From contig NZ_JANIAA010000027.1 in the NCBI RefSeq assembly GCF_024505145.1, positions 62,001 to 126,000 of the forward strand: DNA of 64,000 bases, written 5' to 3'. Each line of letters starts with the position of its first letter. Position 1 is the first letter of the stretch. This document shows, piece by piece, positions 16,953-25,671 of the stretch. The DNA comes from Streptomyces rugosispiralis. GTDB lineage: Bacteria > Actinomycetota > Actinomycetes > Streptomycetales > Streptomycetaceae. Position numbers and translations under genes: made by a program. The notes under the pieces were generated by a model. It worked only from the letters and a program-made list of their open reading frames with translations. It was not told the DNA's origin and made no database searches.

Positions 16953-17432
16953 ATGGCGGACTGGGTGAAGGTCGCGGGCGGTCTCAGTGCCATCTCGGTG
17001 GGGTCCAGGACGACGGTGTGGGGTGTGAACGCGGCGAGCGCCATCTACCGGTACACCAACTATGACGCCAACCCGTGGATGAACATCCCCGGGGGATTGA
17101 GCGACATCGGTGCCGCGGCAGACGGCACCGTGTGGGTGGTCAACAGCGGCAACCAGATCTACCGATACATCGGGGACCAGGACAGCTCGACGGCGTGGAA
17201 GGGCGTCCCCGGCAGCCTCAAGCGCATCGCGGTGGGCTCCCGGACGAACGTGTGGGGCATCGACCCCGCCGGAAGCATCTACCGGTACACCAACAACGAC
17301 GCCAGCGGCACCAACCCGTGGATCAAGATCTCTGGCGTCGCCACCGACATCGGCGCGGGCGCTGACGGCACCGTGTGGCACGTCAACAGCGCCGGCGACA
17401 TCTACCGGTACACCGGCGACCAGCCGAGCTGA
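16953..17432 (+). CDS. Tectonin-repeat (beta-propeller lectin-like) protein
   Basis: A 159-residue protein built from four short tectonin-type repeats, each with a VWGV/VWVV/VWGI/VWHV strand and an IYRYT/IYRYI strand about 13 residues later. Repeats of this sort fold into small beta-propellers and bind sugars such as O-methylated or GlcNAc glycans. It has no signal peptide. ATG 16953 is chosen for spacing to AAAGGA; an in-frame GTG three codons upstream is possible. Five or six blades are usual, so this may be an oligomerising or shortened form. Like the TIG protein nearby it may be part of a surface or defence set; that is inference. Confidence 0.85.
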   Translation: MADWVKVAGGLSAISVGSRTTVWGVNAASAIYRYTNYDANPWMNIPGGLSDIGAAADGTVWVVNSGNQIYRYIGDQDSSTAWKGVPGSLKRIAVGSRTNVWGIDPAGSIYRYTNNDASGTNPWIKISGVATDIGAGADGTVWHVNSAGDIYRYTGDQPS

Positions 17433-17647
17433 TTCCGGCTCCGTGCGAGCCCCTTGCCGGGACGGGCCAGGGGCCCGCACGGATGGCTTGGCCAGTACAC
17501 CGGCGTCGGGGACCAACCGAACCGTGGTTATCGATGAGATTGATCACGGCCGTGCGCTGTATCACGGAATAGGTGGTCCGTGCAGGGGGTCGGGTGACGG
17601 CTCACCGATCCGGTGTCTGCTCGACTCGGGCCTGTGTGATGTTGTGA

Positions 17648-18651
17648 TCAGGTAGTTGCCTTCAGGAGGTCGTTGATCCAGATCATCGAGGCACGGAGGT
17701 GGAGGCCGGCGAGGTAGCTCTCGGGCGTCTTGTCGTATCGAGTCGCGATTCCCCGCCATGCCTTCAACTTGTTGATGAGCCGCTCAACGGTGTTCCGCTC
17801 CTTGTAAAGATCGCCGTCGTGACATGTGGGACGACCGCCCCGGCGGCCTTTCTTCTTCCGGTTGGCGGCCTGGTCCTTCTTCTCCGGGATAACTGCCTTG
17901 ATGTTGCGTTTCCGCAGGTAAGAGCGGTTAGCGCGGGACGAGTAGGCTTTGTCCGCGGCGACAGCGTCGGGTCGGGTTCGAGGCCGGCCGACAGGCAGAC
18001 GGACCCGTATCTTCTGCAGCACGGGGACGAACTGCGGGCTGTCGGCGGCCTGTCCTGCGGTCAGTACGAGTGACAGCGGACGGCACCTGCGGTCAGCGGC
18101 GAGATGAATCTTGCTCGTCAGTCCACCACGGGATCTGCCGAGCAGGGCTTGGTTCAAGCGGAGCTTGCGCCGTCGCCGGATACGCCGTCGCTCTTCCTGC
18201 TCGGGGTCGCCCCTGCCGTCCTGTCCGTTCTGTTCTGGCGGGCCGCCCCTTTTTGCCGGGCCTGCTCCTGCTCGGCGGCGGCTTCCTCAAGTGCCTCCAT
18301 GACGTCCTTGCCGATGTGCATCCCGGCCGCTTCGTGGTGGGCGCGGGCAGTGGTGGAGTCCACGCTGACCAGGGATAAGTCCGTCTGTCCCCGGCAGGCG
18401 GCCTCGGCGATCATGCCTTCCAGAAGAGCGGAGAAGACCCCGGCGTCCCGCCAGACGCGAAAGCGCCCGTAGACGGTCGCCCACGGTCCGAACTCGGAGG
18501 GCATCTCGCGCCACTGGGCGCTGGACCGGAACCGCCAGATCACCCCCTCGAACTGCTCCCGCAGCCGCTCGGGGTACGGACCGTACCCGCCTATCGGCAG
18601 GTACGGCTCGATGAACTCCCACTGCTCGTCGGTGAGTTGCCTACGTGTCAC
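17648..18651 (-). CDS. IS5-family transposase, two frames joined by -1 frameshift
   Basis: The first frame (GTG 18651 to 18154) carries the N-terminal helix-turn-helix region VTRRQLTDEQWEFIEPYLPI and the first catalytic Asp in SVDSTTARAHHEAAG. The second frame (to 17648) carries LGRSRGGLTSKIHLAADRRC, AADKAYSS with the second Asp, and ERNTVERLINKLKAWRG with the Glu. A -1 shift on the CAAAAAGGGG run (plus 18246-18254) gives one uninterrupted product, as in IS427-group elements. All three catalytic acidic residues are present, so the element could be active. Confidence 0.85.
18246..18254 (-). promoter_or_regulatory. Probable -1 ribosomal frameshift site of IS5 transposase
   Basis: On the minus strand the sequence is CAAAAAGGGG, read as CAA AAA GGG in the first frame. 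Slipping back one base gives AGG GGC GGC and then an open frame without stop through the second transposase segment. This is the only site in the overlap with a suitable homopolymer. Confidence 0.6.
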
Positions 18652-18723
18652 ACCCAGCGTCCTACCAGGTCCTGTCCCCGCACGGGACCAGAATCCGAGA
18701 TTGATCACGACCTCACACAGGCC

Positions 18724-19839
18724 CTAGTAGGAGCCGGTCACCGCGGGGTAGTCCGTGTATCCCGCGGCGTCACCCGCGTAGTACGTGTCGCGGTTGCCGG
18801 CGGCGAGAGGGTGGCCGTGGGTGAATCGGTCGACGAGGTCTGGATTGGCGATGAAGGGGGCGCCGAAGGAAACCGCCTCGGCCAGCTGCCGTTCGAGCAG
18901 CTCGTTGCCGCTCGCTTGCGTAAAGCCGAGGTTGGCGATGACGGCGCCGCGGTAGTGGGCGCGGTAGCGGGTGAATGCGGTGAAGGTGTCGTCGGTGCCC
19001 GTGTCGGGTTCCGGCCCCACGAGGTGGAGATAGGCCAGGTCGGTGTCGCTGAGGCGCTTGAGGAGCAGGTCGTAGTCGGTCAGCATCTCGGCGTCCGCGG
19101 TGAAGGCCGGCTCGCGACGCCAGTAGGGGGACAGTTTGACGCCGATGCGGTCGCTGCCCCACACGCTGCTGACGGCATCCACGACGTCGAACAGGAACTG
19201 GGCCCGCTTCTCACTGCTCCCGCCGTAGGCGTCGGTGCGCTGGTTCAGGCGGGGGTTGAGGAACTGGGCCACGAGGTGGGATGCCTGCGCGTGGATCTCC
19301 AGGCCGTCGAAGCCGGCGCGCAGAGCGTTGGCGGCGGCCTGCCGGTAGGTGTCGATCGTGGTGGCGATATCCGCCGCGGTCAAGGCGCGGGGCGTGACCG
19401 TGTCCTTCGGGCCGTCGGGAGTGAAGGACATCTCCTGGGGGTTGATCGCCGAGGGGCCGGCGGGGAGGCGGCCACCGAGGTGGTCGGGATGGGAGACGGC
19501 GCCGACGTGGCCGATCTGCGAGATGATCCTGCCTCCCGCGGAGTGCACGGCTTCGGTGACCTTGGTCCAGCCGGCGGTCTGGGCGTCGGTGTAGATGCCT
19601 GGGACGTTGATGAAGCCGATCGCGTCCGTGCTGACCCAGGTCCCTTCGCTGATGATCAGGCCGGCGCCGGCGCGCTGCGCGTAGTAGGTGGCGTGCAGGG
19701 CGGTGGGGGCCAGTTCCTCGTTGTCGGCCCGGGAGCGTGTCATGGGAGCCATGACGACGCGGTTGGGCAGCTTGAGCGCGCCCAGCTGAACGGGCTGTAG
19801 GAGGGGCTGGGTGCTGGGCGCTGAGGTTCGGTCGGACAT
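18724..19839 (-). CDS. Old Yellow Enzyme family flavin oxidoreductase, atypical active site
   Basis: A 371-residue TIM-barrel FMN protein. Family features include PNRVVMAPMTRSRA near residue 30, RTDAYGGSSEKRAQF near 205 and the C-terminal ANPDLVDRF...YYAGDAAGYTDYP. The usual substrate motif HxxNGY is changed: residues 183-188 read HAQASH, so the Asn partner is Ala and the Tyr proton donor is His; QLWHVGR is also altered to QIGHVGA. It may therefore act on unusual substrates or need another proton donor. It is the last gene of an operon with an F420-reductase-like protein and an MDR reductase, opposite a TetR gene. An IS5 element abuts its stop codon. Confidence 0.88.
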   Translation of the reverse strand: MSDRTSAPSTQPLLQPVQLGALKLPNRVVMAPMTRSRADNEELAPTALHATYYAQRAGAGLIISEGTWVSTDAIGFINVPGIYTDAQTAGWTKVTEAVHSAGGRIISQIGHVGAVSHPDHLGGRLPAGPSAINPQEMSFTPDGPKDTVTPRALTAADIATTIDTYRQAAANALRAGFDGLEIHAQASHLVAQFLNPRLNQRTDAYGGSSEKRAQFLFDVVDAVSSVWGSDRIGVKLSPYWRREPAFTADAEMLTDYDLLLKRLSDTDLAYLHLVGPEPDTGTDDTFTAFTRYRAHYRGAVIANLGFTQASGNELLERQLAEAVSFGAPFIANPDLVDRFTHGHPLAAGNRDTYYAGDAAGYTDYPAVTGSY

Positions 19840-19904
19840 GAGGTTCTCTTTCGTGGCGGAAGTCGCTCCTCGTGGGCATGAGGAGCACGAGCGGGTTGGT
19901 GGGA

Positions 19905-20507
19905 TCAGTCCTGCTTGAGGGCGTGGAGGGCGGACAGGGGGCCGCCGAGCTGGATGAGGCGCCCTCCCTCGCGCAGCGTTCCGAGGTCGACGGGGGCGAA
20001 GCCGAACTCGGAGGTCAGGTCTCTCACGGTGTTCTTGGCGTCGGCGTCGTCGCCGGCGAGGAACAGCACCTGCCGCCCCGCCTCGTGGCGGGGATCGGGT
20101 GCGATGAACTGCGCGTGGAGGGCGTTGAACGCCTTGACCACGCGTGCGCCGGGAAGCAGGGAGGCCACGTATTCGCTTCCGGTGAGGTCGCCCAGGTCGG
20201 CGATCTTCGGGTTCGGGGGAAGGGAGGCGAACTGGTTGGTGGCGTCGATGACGACGGTTTTGTCCAGGCTGGGGAGCCCGGCGACGGCGTCAGGGATCTG
20301 CGGCCAGCGGACCGCTAGCACGACGAGGTCCGCGGTGGCGGCCTCCGCAGGGGGCGCGGCTGCCGCGAGCGTGCCGAGGTCTTTGACCAGCGGGGCCAGG
20401 GAGGCCGGCCCTCGGCTGTTGCTGAGCACGACCTCGTGGCCGTGACGGATCGCGTGCCGGGCGAGGGCCTGGGCGACTGCTCCGGCTCCGAGCATTCCGA
20501 TCTTCAT
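19905..20507 (-). CDS. NADPH-dependent F420 reductase-like protein
   Basis: A 200-residue Rossmann protein with the dinucleotide motif IGMLGAGAVAQALARH at the N-terminus and NSRGPASL just after strand 2, a pattern associated with NADP binding. The lengths and VVKAFNALHAQFI motif match the Fno/F420-reductase-like group. Its ATG overlaps the stop of the MDR gene (ATGA), showing coupling. It probably shuttles reducing equivalents between NADPH and F420 or acts directly on a small ketone or imine; the family is often annotated loosely, so the cofactor is uncertain. Confidence 0.85.
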   Translation of the reverse strand: MKIGMLGAGAVAQALARHAIRHGHEVVLSNSRGPASLAPLVKDLGTLAAAAPPAEAATADLVVLAVRWPQIPDAVAGLPSLDKTVVIDATNQFASLPPNPKIADLGDLTGSEYVASLLPGARVVKAFNALHAQFIAPDPRHEAGRQVLFLAGDDADAKNTVRDLTSEFGFAPVDLGTLREGGRLIQLGGPLSALHALKQD

Positions 20508-21535
20508 CGGGCGGCCCCGTGTCCGGAGTCGGCCGTCCGCGGTGTGGTGAGCAGGACGGTTCCGCTCTTGGCCGGGCGGCGGGCGTGCTCGACGGCCGCC
20601 TTGAAGTCGGCGAGGTCGTAGCTGGCCGCGGCTTCAAGCAGGTCCGGCGTGTTCTGCGCCAGGTCCTGGGCGAAGGCGACATCCTGGGCCCGCTCCCCGG
20701 GGGTGCGGCTCATCCAGCGCAGTATCGACATCCCCCGCACCGTCAGCGCCCGCGCTATGAGGGGCAGCGCCTCCAACGATGTCGTGCCGGAACCCAGATG
20801 CCCGTAGGAGATCAGGGTGCCGCCGTCGGCGAGCAGTTCGGCAAGGTCCTGGGTCATGGCACCACCGACACAGTCGAGGACCACCTGGACACCCCGCTCA
20901 CCGGCGTGCAGGCGGACTTGTTCCCGCCAGTCGTCGTCGCACGTCGCGATCACGGGCTGGGAGGGGTACAGCGTCCGCACCTTCTCGGCACCGGAGGTGC
21001 TGCGCACGAGGTTGATCAACTGCAGGTCGTGCCGGGCCGCGGCCGCGCTGACCAGCCTGCCGACGGACGAGCCGGCGGCGGTCTGGAGGACGGGACCCGC
21101 CTGCCCGCCCAGGGCGTTCTCCACCGCGCGGTACAGCATGCGCAGCGTCAGCGGGTTGACCAGCATCAGGGCTGCGGTCTCGTCGCTGACGCCGTCCGGC
21201 ACTGGCACTGCCAGATCGGCTGGGACCACGACGAAGTCGCTCCATGTTCCCGGCGCCGGGAAAACCGCCACCCGCTGCCCCGGGTGCGGTGCGCGGACGT
21301 TTGCTCCGACGCTCTCGACGACGCCCATCCCCTCCACTCCGGGAGTCCGGGCCCCCGACTGCTGTTCCGGCTGCCCCGGCAGACCCTCCACACCGATCAG
21401 GTCCCCCGGATGGATGGGCCGGACCAGCATGCGAACCAGAACCTCTCCGCTGCCGGGAGCCAGCCGGCGGGTCTCCTCCCTCAGCGTCAGTACCTGTGTG
21501 GCATCCCCTTGCCGCGTGTACTCCACGGTGCGCAT
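20504..21535 (-). CDS. MDR-family zinc-independent reductase (enoyl/quinone reductase-like)
   Basis: A 343-residue medium-chain dehydrogenase/reductase. The N-terminal GroES-like fold includes PIHPGDLIGVEGLPGQ, and the nucleotide domain has LQTAAGSSVGRLVSAAAARH. The catalytic Cys/His zinc ligands of alcohol dehydrogenases are absent, so it is closer to quinone or trans-2-enoyl reductases. ATG 21535 has GGAGG five bases upstream. It is the first gene of a three-gene redox operon, divergent from a TetR gene across about 100 bases, so electrophile-responsive control is likely. Confidence 0.87.
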   Translation of the reverse strand: MRTVEYTRQGDATQVLTLREETRRLAPGSGEVLVRMLVRPIHPGDLIGVEGLPGQPEQQSGARTPGVEGMGVVESVGANVRAPHPGQRVAVFPAPGTWSDFVVVPADLAVPVPDGVSDETAALMLVNPLTLRMLYRAVENALGGQAGPVLQTAAGSSVGRLVSAAAARHDLQLINLVRSTSGAEKVRTLYPSQPVIATCDDDWREQVRLHAGERGVQVVLDCVGGAMTQDLAELLADGGTLISYGHLGSGTTSLEALPLIARALTVRGMSILRWMSRTPGERAQDVAFAQDLAQNTPDLLEAAASYDLADFKAAVEHARRPAKSGTVLLTTPRTADSGHGAAR

Positions 21536-21634
21536 AGGCGCCTCCACTCACTCTTTGATGATGTACAACATTAAAAATGAATGATGAGGGGTAACATTGA
21601 AAACGTCAAACACTGCCGACACAGGAGGGCGGCC
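21536..21634. promoter_or_regulatory. Divergent AT-rich control region of redox operon and TetR
   Basis: This 99-base gap separates the MDR start and the TetR start. It is unusually AT-rich and includes a short palindrome CATTAAAAATG (arms CATT/AATG) and the motif TTGATGATGTACAACATTA. It must hold both promoters, and the palindrome is a candidate TetR operator core. Confidence 0.45.
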
Positions 21635-22234
21635 ATGCCGCGGATCACCAGGGAAGACAAGGCCAGGAACCGGCAGAACATCATCGAGGCGGCCGGGCGC
21701 ATGTTCCGCTCGCAGGGCGTCGATGCCGTAGGGATCGCCGAACTGATGAAGGAAGCGGGCCTGACCCACGGCGGCTTCTACAACCACTTCGCGTCCAAAG
21801 GTGATCTGGCCGTCGAGGCGTGCGGCGCCTCGTTCCAAGCCTCTCTGGGCTCCCTGGACCACATCCTCGGGGAAGGCGCCGATCTCACCGGCCCACCGCT
21901 GAAGCGAGTGGTGGACAACTATCTTTCGGCCGCCCACCGCGATGCCTCGGACGGCGGCTGTCCCTCCGCCTCCCTGGTCACCGACGCCGGACGGCACAGC
22001 GACACGGTCCAGAGCGCCTACGCAGCCGGCGTGGAGGGGTACCTCACCGGCTTCGCCGAGGAGTTCGCCCGCGAGCACGAAGGGGAGATCACCTCACAGG
22101 AGGCGCGGGAGCGCGCGGTGCTGCTGCTCAGCCGACTCGTAGGGGCGATGGCCCTCGCCCGCGCCGTGAGCCACGTCCAGCCCGAACTGTCCGACGAGAT
22201 TCTGCGGACCTGTCGCGCCCACGCTCTCGACTGA
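21635..22234 (+). CDS. TetR-family regulator of the redox operon
   Basis: A 199-residue regulator. The helix-turn-helix lies at about 10-55 (NRQNIIEAAGRMFRSQGVDA, ELMKEAGLTHGGFYNHFASK), and the C-terminal ligand domain has two or more Cys (ACGAS, GGCPSAS), typical of the NemR/electrophile-sensing TetR_C group. ATG 21635 has GGAGGG seven bases upstream. Being divergent from an Old Yellow Enzyme operon it is very likely its local repressor. Sensing by Cys alkylation is inference from family precedent (NemR). Confidence 0.9.
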   Translation: MPRITREDKARNRQNIIEAAGRMFRSQGVDAVGIAELMKEAGLTHGGFYNHFASKGDLAVEACGASFQASLGSLDHILGEGADLTGPPLKRVVDNYLSAAHRDASDGGCPSASLVTDAGRHSDTVQSAYAAGVEGYLTGFAEEFAREHEGEITSQEARERAVLLLSRLVGAMALARAVSHVQPELSDEILRTCRAHALD

Positions 22235-22506
22235 CGGCTTCGCGCCCTCCAGCCCTGCGATGTCCCGTCCGGCGGCGAGCCGCACGATCACGGCATTGGC
22301 ACCACCCGAGTTGACGGCGGGCGGATGGATCAAGCTGCGCCGCCCTGTCGTCAAACGAAGGAATGAAGACAGGAACGGCGGGCGTCCAATGAACCCGGAC
22401 TTTCCGGGGCCTCGCGGCGCCGCGAATCCAATCGGATCCGATGGCGGATGAAGACAGGGTTTGCTGACAGCTAGGGTCGAATGCGACCACCACAACGGGG
22501 AGCGGC

Positions 22507-23439
22507 ATGGCCAACCTGGTCTACAAGCGGGTGTCGACCGACCAGCAGTCGACCGACCGTCAGAACCTCGTCCTCGACGAGGCGGCCGGGATCGAGGACC
22601 CGGTCGTCTTCGAGGAACAGGCCGGCACCTCCAGCCGCCTCCACCCGCTCCAGCGCCCGAAGTTCGGCGAACTGCTCACGTACGCGCGGCCGGACGACAC
22701 CGTGCACATCTCCGAGATGTTCCGCCTCGTGCGCGGCACCGGGCACATCCTCGACGTGCTCGACGTCCTCCACCGCGACCGTCTCGCCCTGCGCATCCAC
22801 GACGGCGCGTTCTCCGCGATGGACCTCACCGCCCGCCATCCGCGCACCGGCGAGCTGCTGTCCACGGTGAAGTTCATGGTGCAGACGCTCGCCGCCGCCG
22901 GCGCACTCCAACGCGACCTCCAGCGCGAGCTGACGTACGACGGGCTGCGGGCAGCCGAGGCGAAGGGCAACAAGGGCGGGCGCCGCCCCGCCGTCCCCGC
23001 CGACAAGACCGACGCCGTGCGCACCGCGTACCTGGAAGGCCGGTCCATCGCCGCCCTCGCCCGCGACCACGACGTCAGCCGCGGCGCCATCCGCACCGCC
23101 GTCGCCGACCTCCTGCCCGAGCACACGGCCGCCGACCCGGGCGCCCCGGCCCCGGAGCTGCCGGTCACCCTCGACATGCCGGGCAAGGTCGCCGACTTCC
23201 TCCGTGCCGCCGAACTGGACGACGCCGAGCGGGCCGCGCTCGACCAGGGCGTGACCGTACGGCGCGGCCAGGGCTACGCCCCGCGCGTCAGCGCCACGCC
23301 TGCGGTCCACCATCAGCTCCTCGGCCACTGCCAGCCCCTCGACGGCACCCAGGGCGCCCCGGCGATCCCGGCCCAGCGCAAAGCCCGCCGCGAGTACGAG
23401 AACCGCGTCAACGCCCTCGTGGCCGACACCCTGCACTGA
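22507..23439 (+). CDS. Serine recombinase (resolvase/invertase type)
   Basis: A 310-residue recombinase. The N-terminal resolvase domain begins LVYKRVSTDQQSTDRQN with catalytic Ser10, and conserved Arg residues follow near EMFRLVRGTGHILDVLD. A Hin-like helix-turn-helix with GGRRPAVPADKTDAVRTAY occurs at about 158-205. A C-terminal extension of about 100 residues (from MPGKVADFLRAAELDDAERA) is not typical of small resolvases. GGGGAG precedes ATG 22507 by five bases. Part of the same gene is repeated, decayed, at 24787-25058. Confidence 0.88.
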   Translation: MANLVYKRVSTDQQSTDRQNLVLDEAAGIEDPVVFEEQAGTSSRLHPLQRPKFGELLTYARPDDTVHISEMFRLVRGTGHILDVLDVLHRDRLALRIHDGAFSAMDLTARHPRTGELLSTVKFMVQTLAAAGALQRDLQRELTYDGLRAAEAKGNKGGRRPAVPADKTDAVRTAYLEGRSIAALARDHDVSRGAIRTAVADLLPEHTAADPGAPAPELPVTLDMPGKVADFLRAAELDDAERAALDQGVTVRRGQGYAPRVSATPAVHHQLLGHCQPLDGTQGAPAIPAQRKARREYENRVNALVADTLH

Positions 23440-23522
23440 GCGCGGTCCCACGATCGGGCATCTGACCTGCTACGCAACCAAGATCAATCTCACCGATACT
23501 GGATGTTCCGCTGGTCCCCACG

Positions 23523-23551
23523 GCCGAAGTACGAGAACCGCGTCAGCACCA
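23523..23551 (+). repeat. Short relic of recombinase 3' end
   Basis: AAGTACGAGAACCGCGTCAG matches the recombinase tail near 23393-23420 (KARREYENRVNAL) with one or two differences. It is the third occurrence of this tail in the region, suggesting repeated local duplication. Confidence 0.4.
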
Positions 23552-23710
23552 TCGCGCCGACCGGACCATGATCGTTCTCGGCGTCAACGGCTGTACCGAT
23601 GTCGAGACCGGAGCAGACTGCACCCGAACGGCCCTGACTGAAGGGGCATAAATGTGCGTACGCCCCGCCTCCTCGACCACCGAGGGGCGGTGCGTACAGG
23701 GTGCTGCTGG

Positions 23711-24718
23711 TCAGTCCCACTCGCAATTGTGGCTGAGGAACTTCGTCAGGCTGGTGGCGTCCTCCATGCCGATGTCGCTGCGCCACGATTCGAGATCGAA
23801 GCTGACGCCGGTGTTCCACTCGCCAGGCAGGAGCTGGTCGGCGAACTTCGCGTGGCAGGCGTACTGCTCGTACAGGGAGTTGTGTTCGGTCTGGCTAACG
23901 TCGTTCGGGTAGGGGGCGAGGGACCACATCTGGTACCAGCCGCCTTGGAAGTCGGTGCGAGCGTTGATGAACCCGGCCTCAGTCGGAAACGCGCGGACGA
24001 CGACGTTGCTCGTACCGTACGGGATCTCGACGCGGAGTTCGCGAAACCAGTCTGTGCCGGTGGTGCCGGAATAACCGACGCATTCGCCCTTGCAGCCTTC
24101 TACGCCGTTGCCGGCGGACCAGAACAGGACGAGGTTGTTCTTCGAATAACGCTGATAGATAGATTTGTAGTTCTCGTCCCACTGCTCATCCGAGGTGGGG
24201 TAGCCGAACGCTCCGCCTTCCCATCCGTACTGGCCCCAGAGTTCGCCGATCTTCCCCCACACGGGGTGCGCACCGTAGGAGGGGTGCCAGTAGACGGTGC
24301 CGCCCTGGAACGTCTGCCGCTTGCCAGTACCGTCGGGGTTGGTCAGCTCGTCGGACGTGGGGTACCCGAGCTTTCCGGTCTCCCAGCCCAGGGCCTCCCA
24401 CTTGTCGCGGATCGCGCCCCATACGGGGTGTGCGCCGGTCTGCGCGGTCCAGTAGATGCTGCCGCCGGTGAAGTGGTTGTAGCGGCCGACGCCGTCGGGG
24501 GTGACCAGTTCGTCGGTGGTGGGGCAGCCGAGCGGCCCGCCCTTGCCGCCGGTGGCGTTGTAGGCGATGAGGATGTCTCCGCCGACCTGGTAGCCGCAAA
24601 TGTCCTCGGCGGCGGCCGTGGGTGCCTGTACGAGGAGCGTGGCGAGGGCAGTAAGCGCTACGGCTGCGGCCTGGACCAGTCGAGTGGTCCGCTGTAAGAG
24701 CTTGGTGCGTGGTGTCAT
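23711..24718 (-). CDS. Secreted LGFP-repeat protein
   Basis: A 335-residue exported protein. A Sec signal peptide with hydrophobic core LVQAAAVALTALATLLVQAP likely ends at about residue 37-38 (AAA-ED). Three LGFP-type repeats follow (GPLGCPTTDELVTPDGVGRY, GKLGYPTSDELTNPDGTGKR, GAFGYPTSDEQWDENYKSIY), each pairing with a W-rich strand such as GAHPVWGAI; these repeats are known from actinomycete cell-wall proteins. The C-terminal 150 residues contain WFRELRVEIPYG and EQYACHAKFADQLLPGEWNT, resembling a DUF2599-like domain. AAAGGAG precedes ATG 24718. The gene lies between an intact recombinase gene and its decayed copy. Confidence 0.85.
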   Translation of the reverse strand: MTPRTKLLQRTTRLVQAAAVALTALATLLVQAPTAAAEDICGYQVGGDILIAYNATGGKGGPLGCPTTDELVTPDGVGRYNHFTGGSIYWTAQTGAHPVWGAIRDKWEALGWETGKLGYPTSDELTNPDGTGKRQTFQGGTVYWHPSYGAHPVWGKIGELWGQYGWEGGAFGYPTSDEQWDENYKSIYQRYSKNNLVLFWSAGNGVEGCKGECVGYSGTTGTDWFRELRVEIPYGTSNVVVRAFPTEAGFINARTDFQGGWYQMWSLAPYPNDVSQTEHNSLYEQYACHAKFADQLLPGEWNTGVSFDLESWRSDIGMEDATSLTKFLSHNCEWD

Positions 24719-24786
24719 GCGGTGCTCCTTTTTGCCGGGATTCTGCGTAGCTACCCCACTGCAAGGTGAGAAAAGCGTCGTACGAA

Positions 24787-25058
24787 GGTCTTCCACTGCG
24801 ACCGTCTCGCCCTGGACATGGCCGACTTCCTCCGCGCCGCCGAGCTGGACGATGCCGAGCGGGCCGCGCCCGACCAGGGCGCGACCGTACGGCGCGGCCA
24901 GGGGCTACACCCTGCGCGTCTCCGCCGTCCCCGCGATCCACCGCCGACTCCTCGCCCGTTGCCAGCCCCTCGATAGCGGCCAGGGCGCCCCGGCGGTTCC
25001 GGCCCAGCGCAAGGCCCGCCGCGAGTACGAGAACCGCGTCAACGCCCTCGTCGAGTGA
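24787..25058 (+). pseudogene. Internally deleted, frameshifted copy of serine recombinase gene
   Basis: TTCCACTGCGACCGTCTCGC matches the recombinase at about 22769-22788, and the sequence then jumps straight to the ADFLRAAELDDAERA segment (22190s of the residue tail, nucleotide 23191 onward). One extra G in CCAGGGGCTAC relative to CCAGGGCTAC breaks the frame. The remainder (RVSAVPAIHRRLLARCQPLD and REYENRVNALVE) is collinear with the intact gene. About 400 bases of the original are missing. Confidence 0.75.
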
Positions 25059-25140
25059 CCACCGCGCCGTTTGCGGCCGGTGACAGAGTTCTTACCGGCA
25101 CCCCGAGTGGATGCACCACCAGGTGAAGCCTTGGCATGCT

Positions 25141-25671
25141 CGTCCTGTCAGGAGGGTCTTCATCCCCAAGTCGAATGGGAAGCGGCGTCCGCTCGGAATC
25201 CCGGTGATTGTTGACCGCGTGCTTCAAGCGCGGGTGAAGAATGCGCTGGAGCCCGAGTGGGAGGCGCGGTTCGAGCCGAAGTCGTACGGCTTTCGGCCTG
25301 GCCGCGGCTGTCATGACGCGATCGAGGCGATCTATCAGGCGGTCAAGGGGCGTGCCCCTAAACGCCGGTGGATCCTGGACGCGGATTTGGCAGCGGCATT
25401 CGACCGCATCGATCACGGCAAGTTGCTCAGTCTTCTCGGCGCATTTCCCGCTCGTGGGCTCGTCCGGGACTGGCTGACAGCAGGCGTGATGGATAAGGGA
25501 GAGTTCACGCCGACCGAGGAGGGAAATCCCAGGGAGGCGTCATCAGCCCCGTGCTGTTGAACATCGCCTTGCACGGGATGGAGACGGCCGCAGGAGTCAG
25601 GTATTACCACCGCAGTCGAGGAGGTTTGGAGACTGCACCTGACTCCCCGGTGCTGGTCCGTTATGCCGACC
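25141..25671 (+). pseudogene. Group II intron reverse transcriptase relic (plus strand)
   Basis: The frame contains RT motifs of LtrA-type intron proteins: FIPKSNGKRRPLGIPVIVDR, KSYGFRPGRGCHDAIEAIYQ, and RWILDADLAAAFDRIDH with the first catalytic Asp. A one-base loss near 25530 shifts the frame just before GGVISPVLLNIALHGME, and RT continues to SPVLVRYAD. There the YADD motif is cut after its first Asp and replaced by a palindromic tail ending LCRTRHRSA. The N-terminus, the X/maturase and the endonuclease domains are absent. It is inactive. Confidence 0.82.

Larger units (their letters stand above)
17628..18724 (-). mobile_element. IS5-family insertion sequence with complete ends
   Basis: The element is bounded by inverted repeats GGGCCTGTGTGATGTTGTGA at 17628 and, on the other strand from 18724, GGGCCTGTGTGAGGTCGTGA, two mismatches in 20. 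It is 1097 bases long and contains a two-frame IS5-type transposase. No obvious target duplication is seen. The right end touches the stop codon of the Old Yellow Enzyme gene: its last base (18724) is the final base of that gene's TAG, so the insertion is exactly at the 3' end of that gene. Confidence 0.85.

Noticed and set aside
25141..25671. RT relic considered as a defence-associated reverse transcriptase (DRT or retron)
   Set aside because: Motifs match group II intron LtrA-type proteins, and the gene is frameshifted and truncated with no msr/msd-like or effector neighbours.
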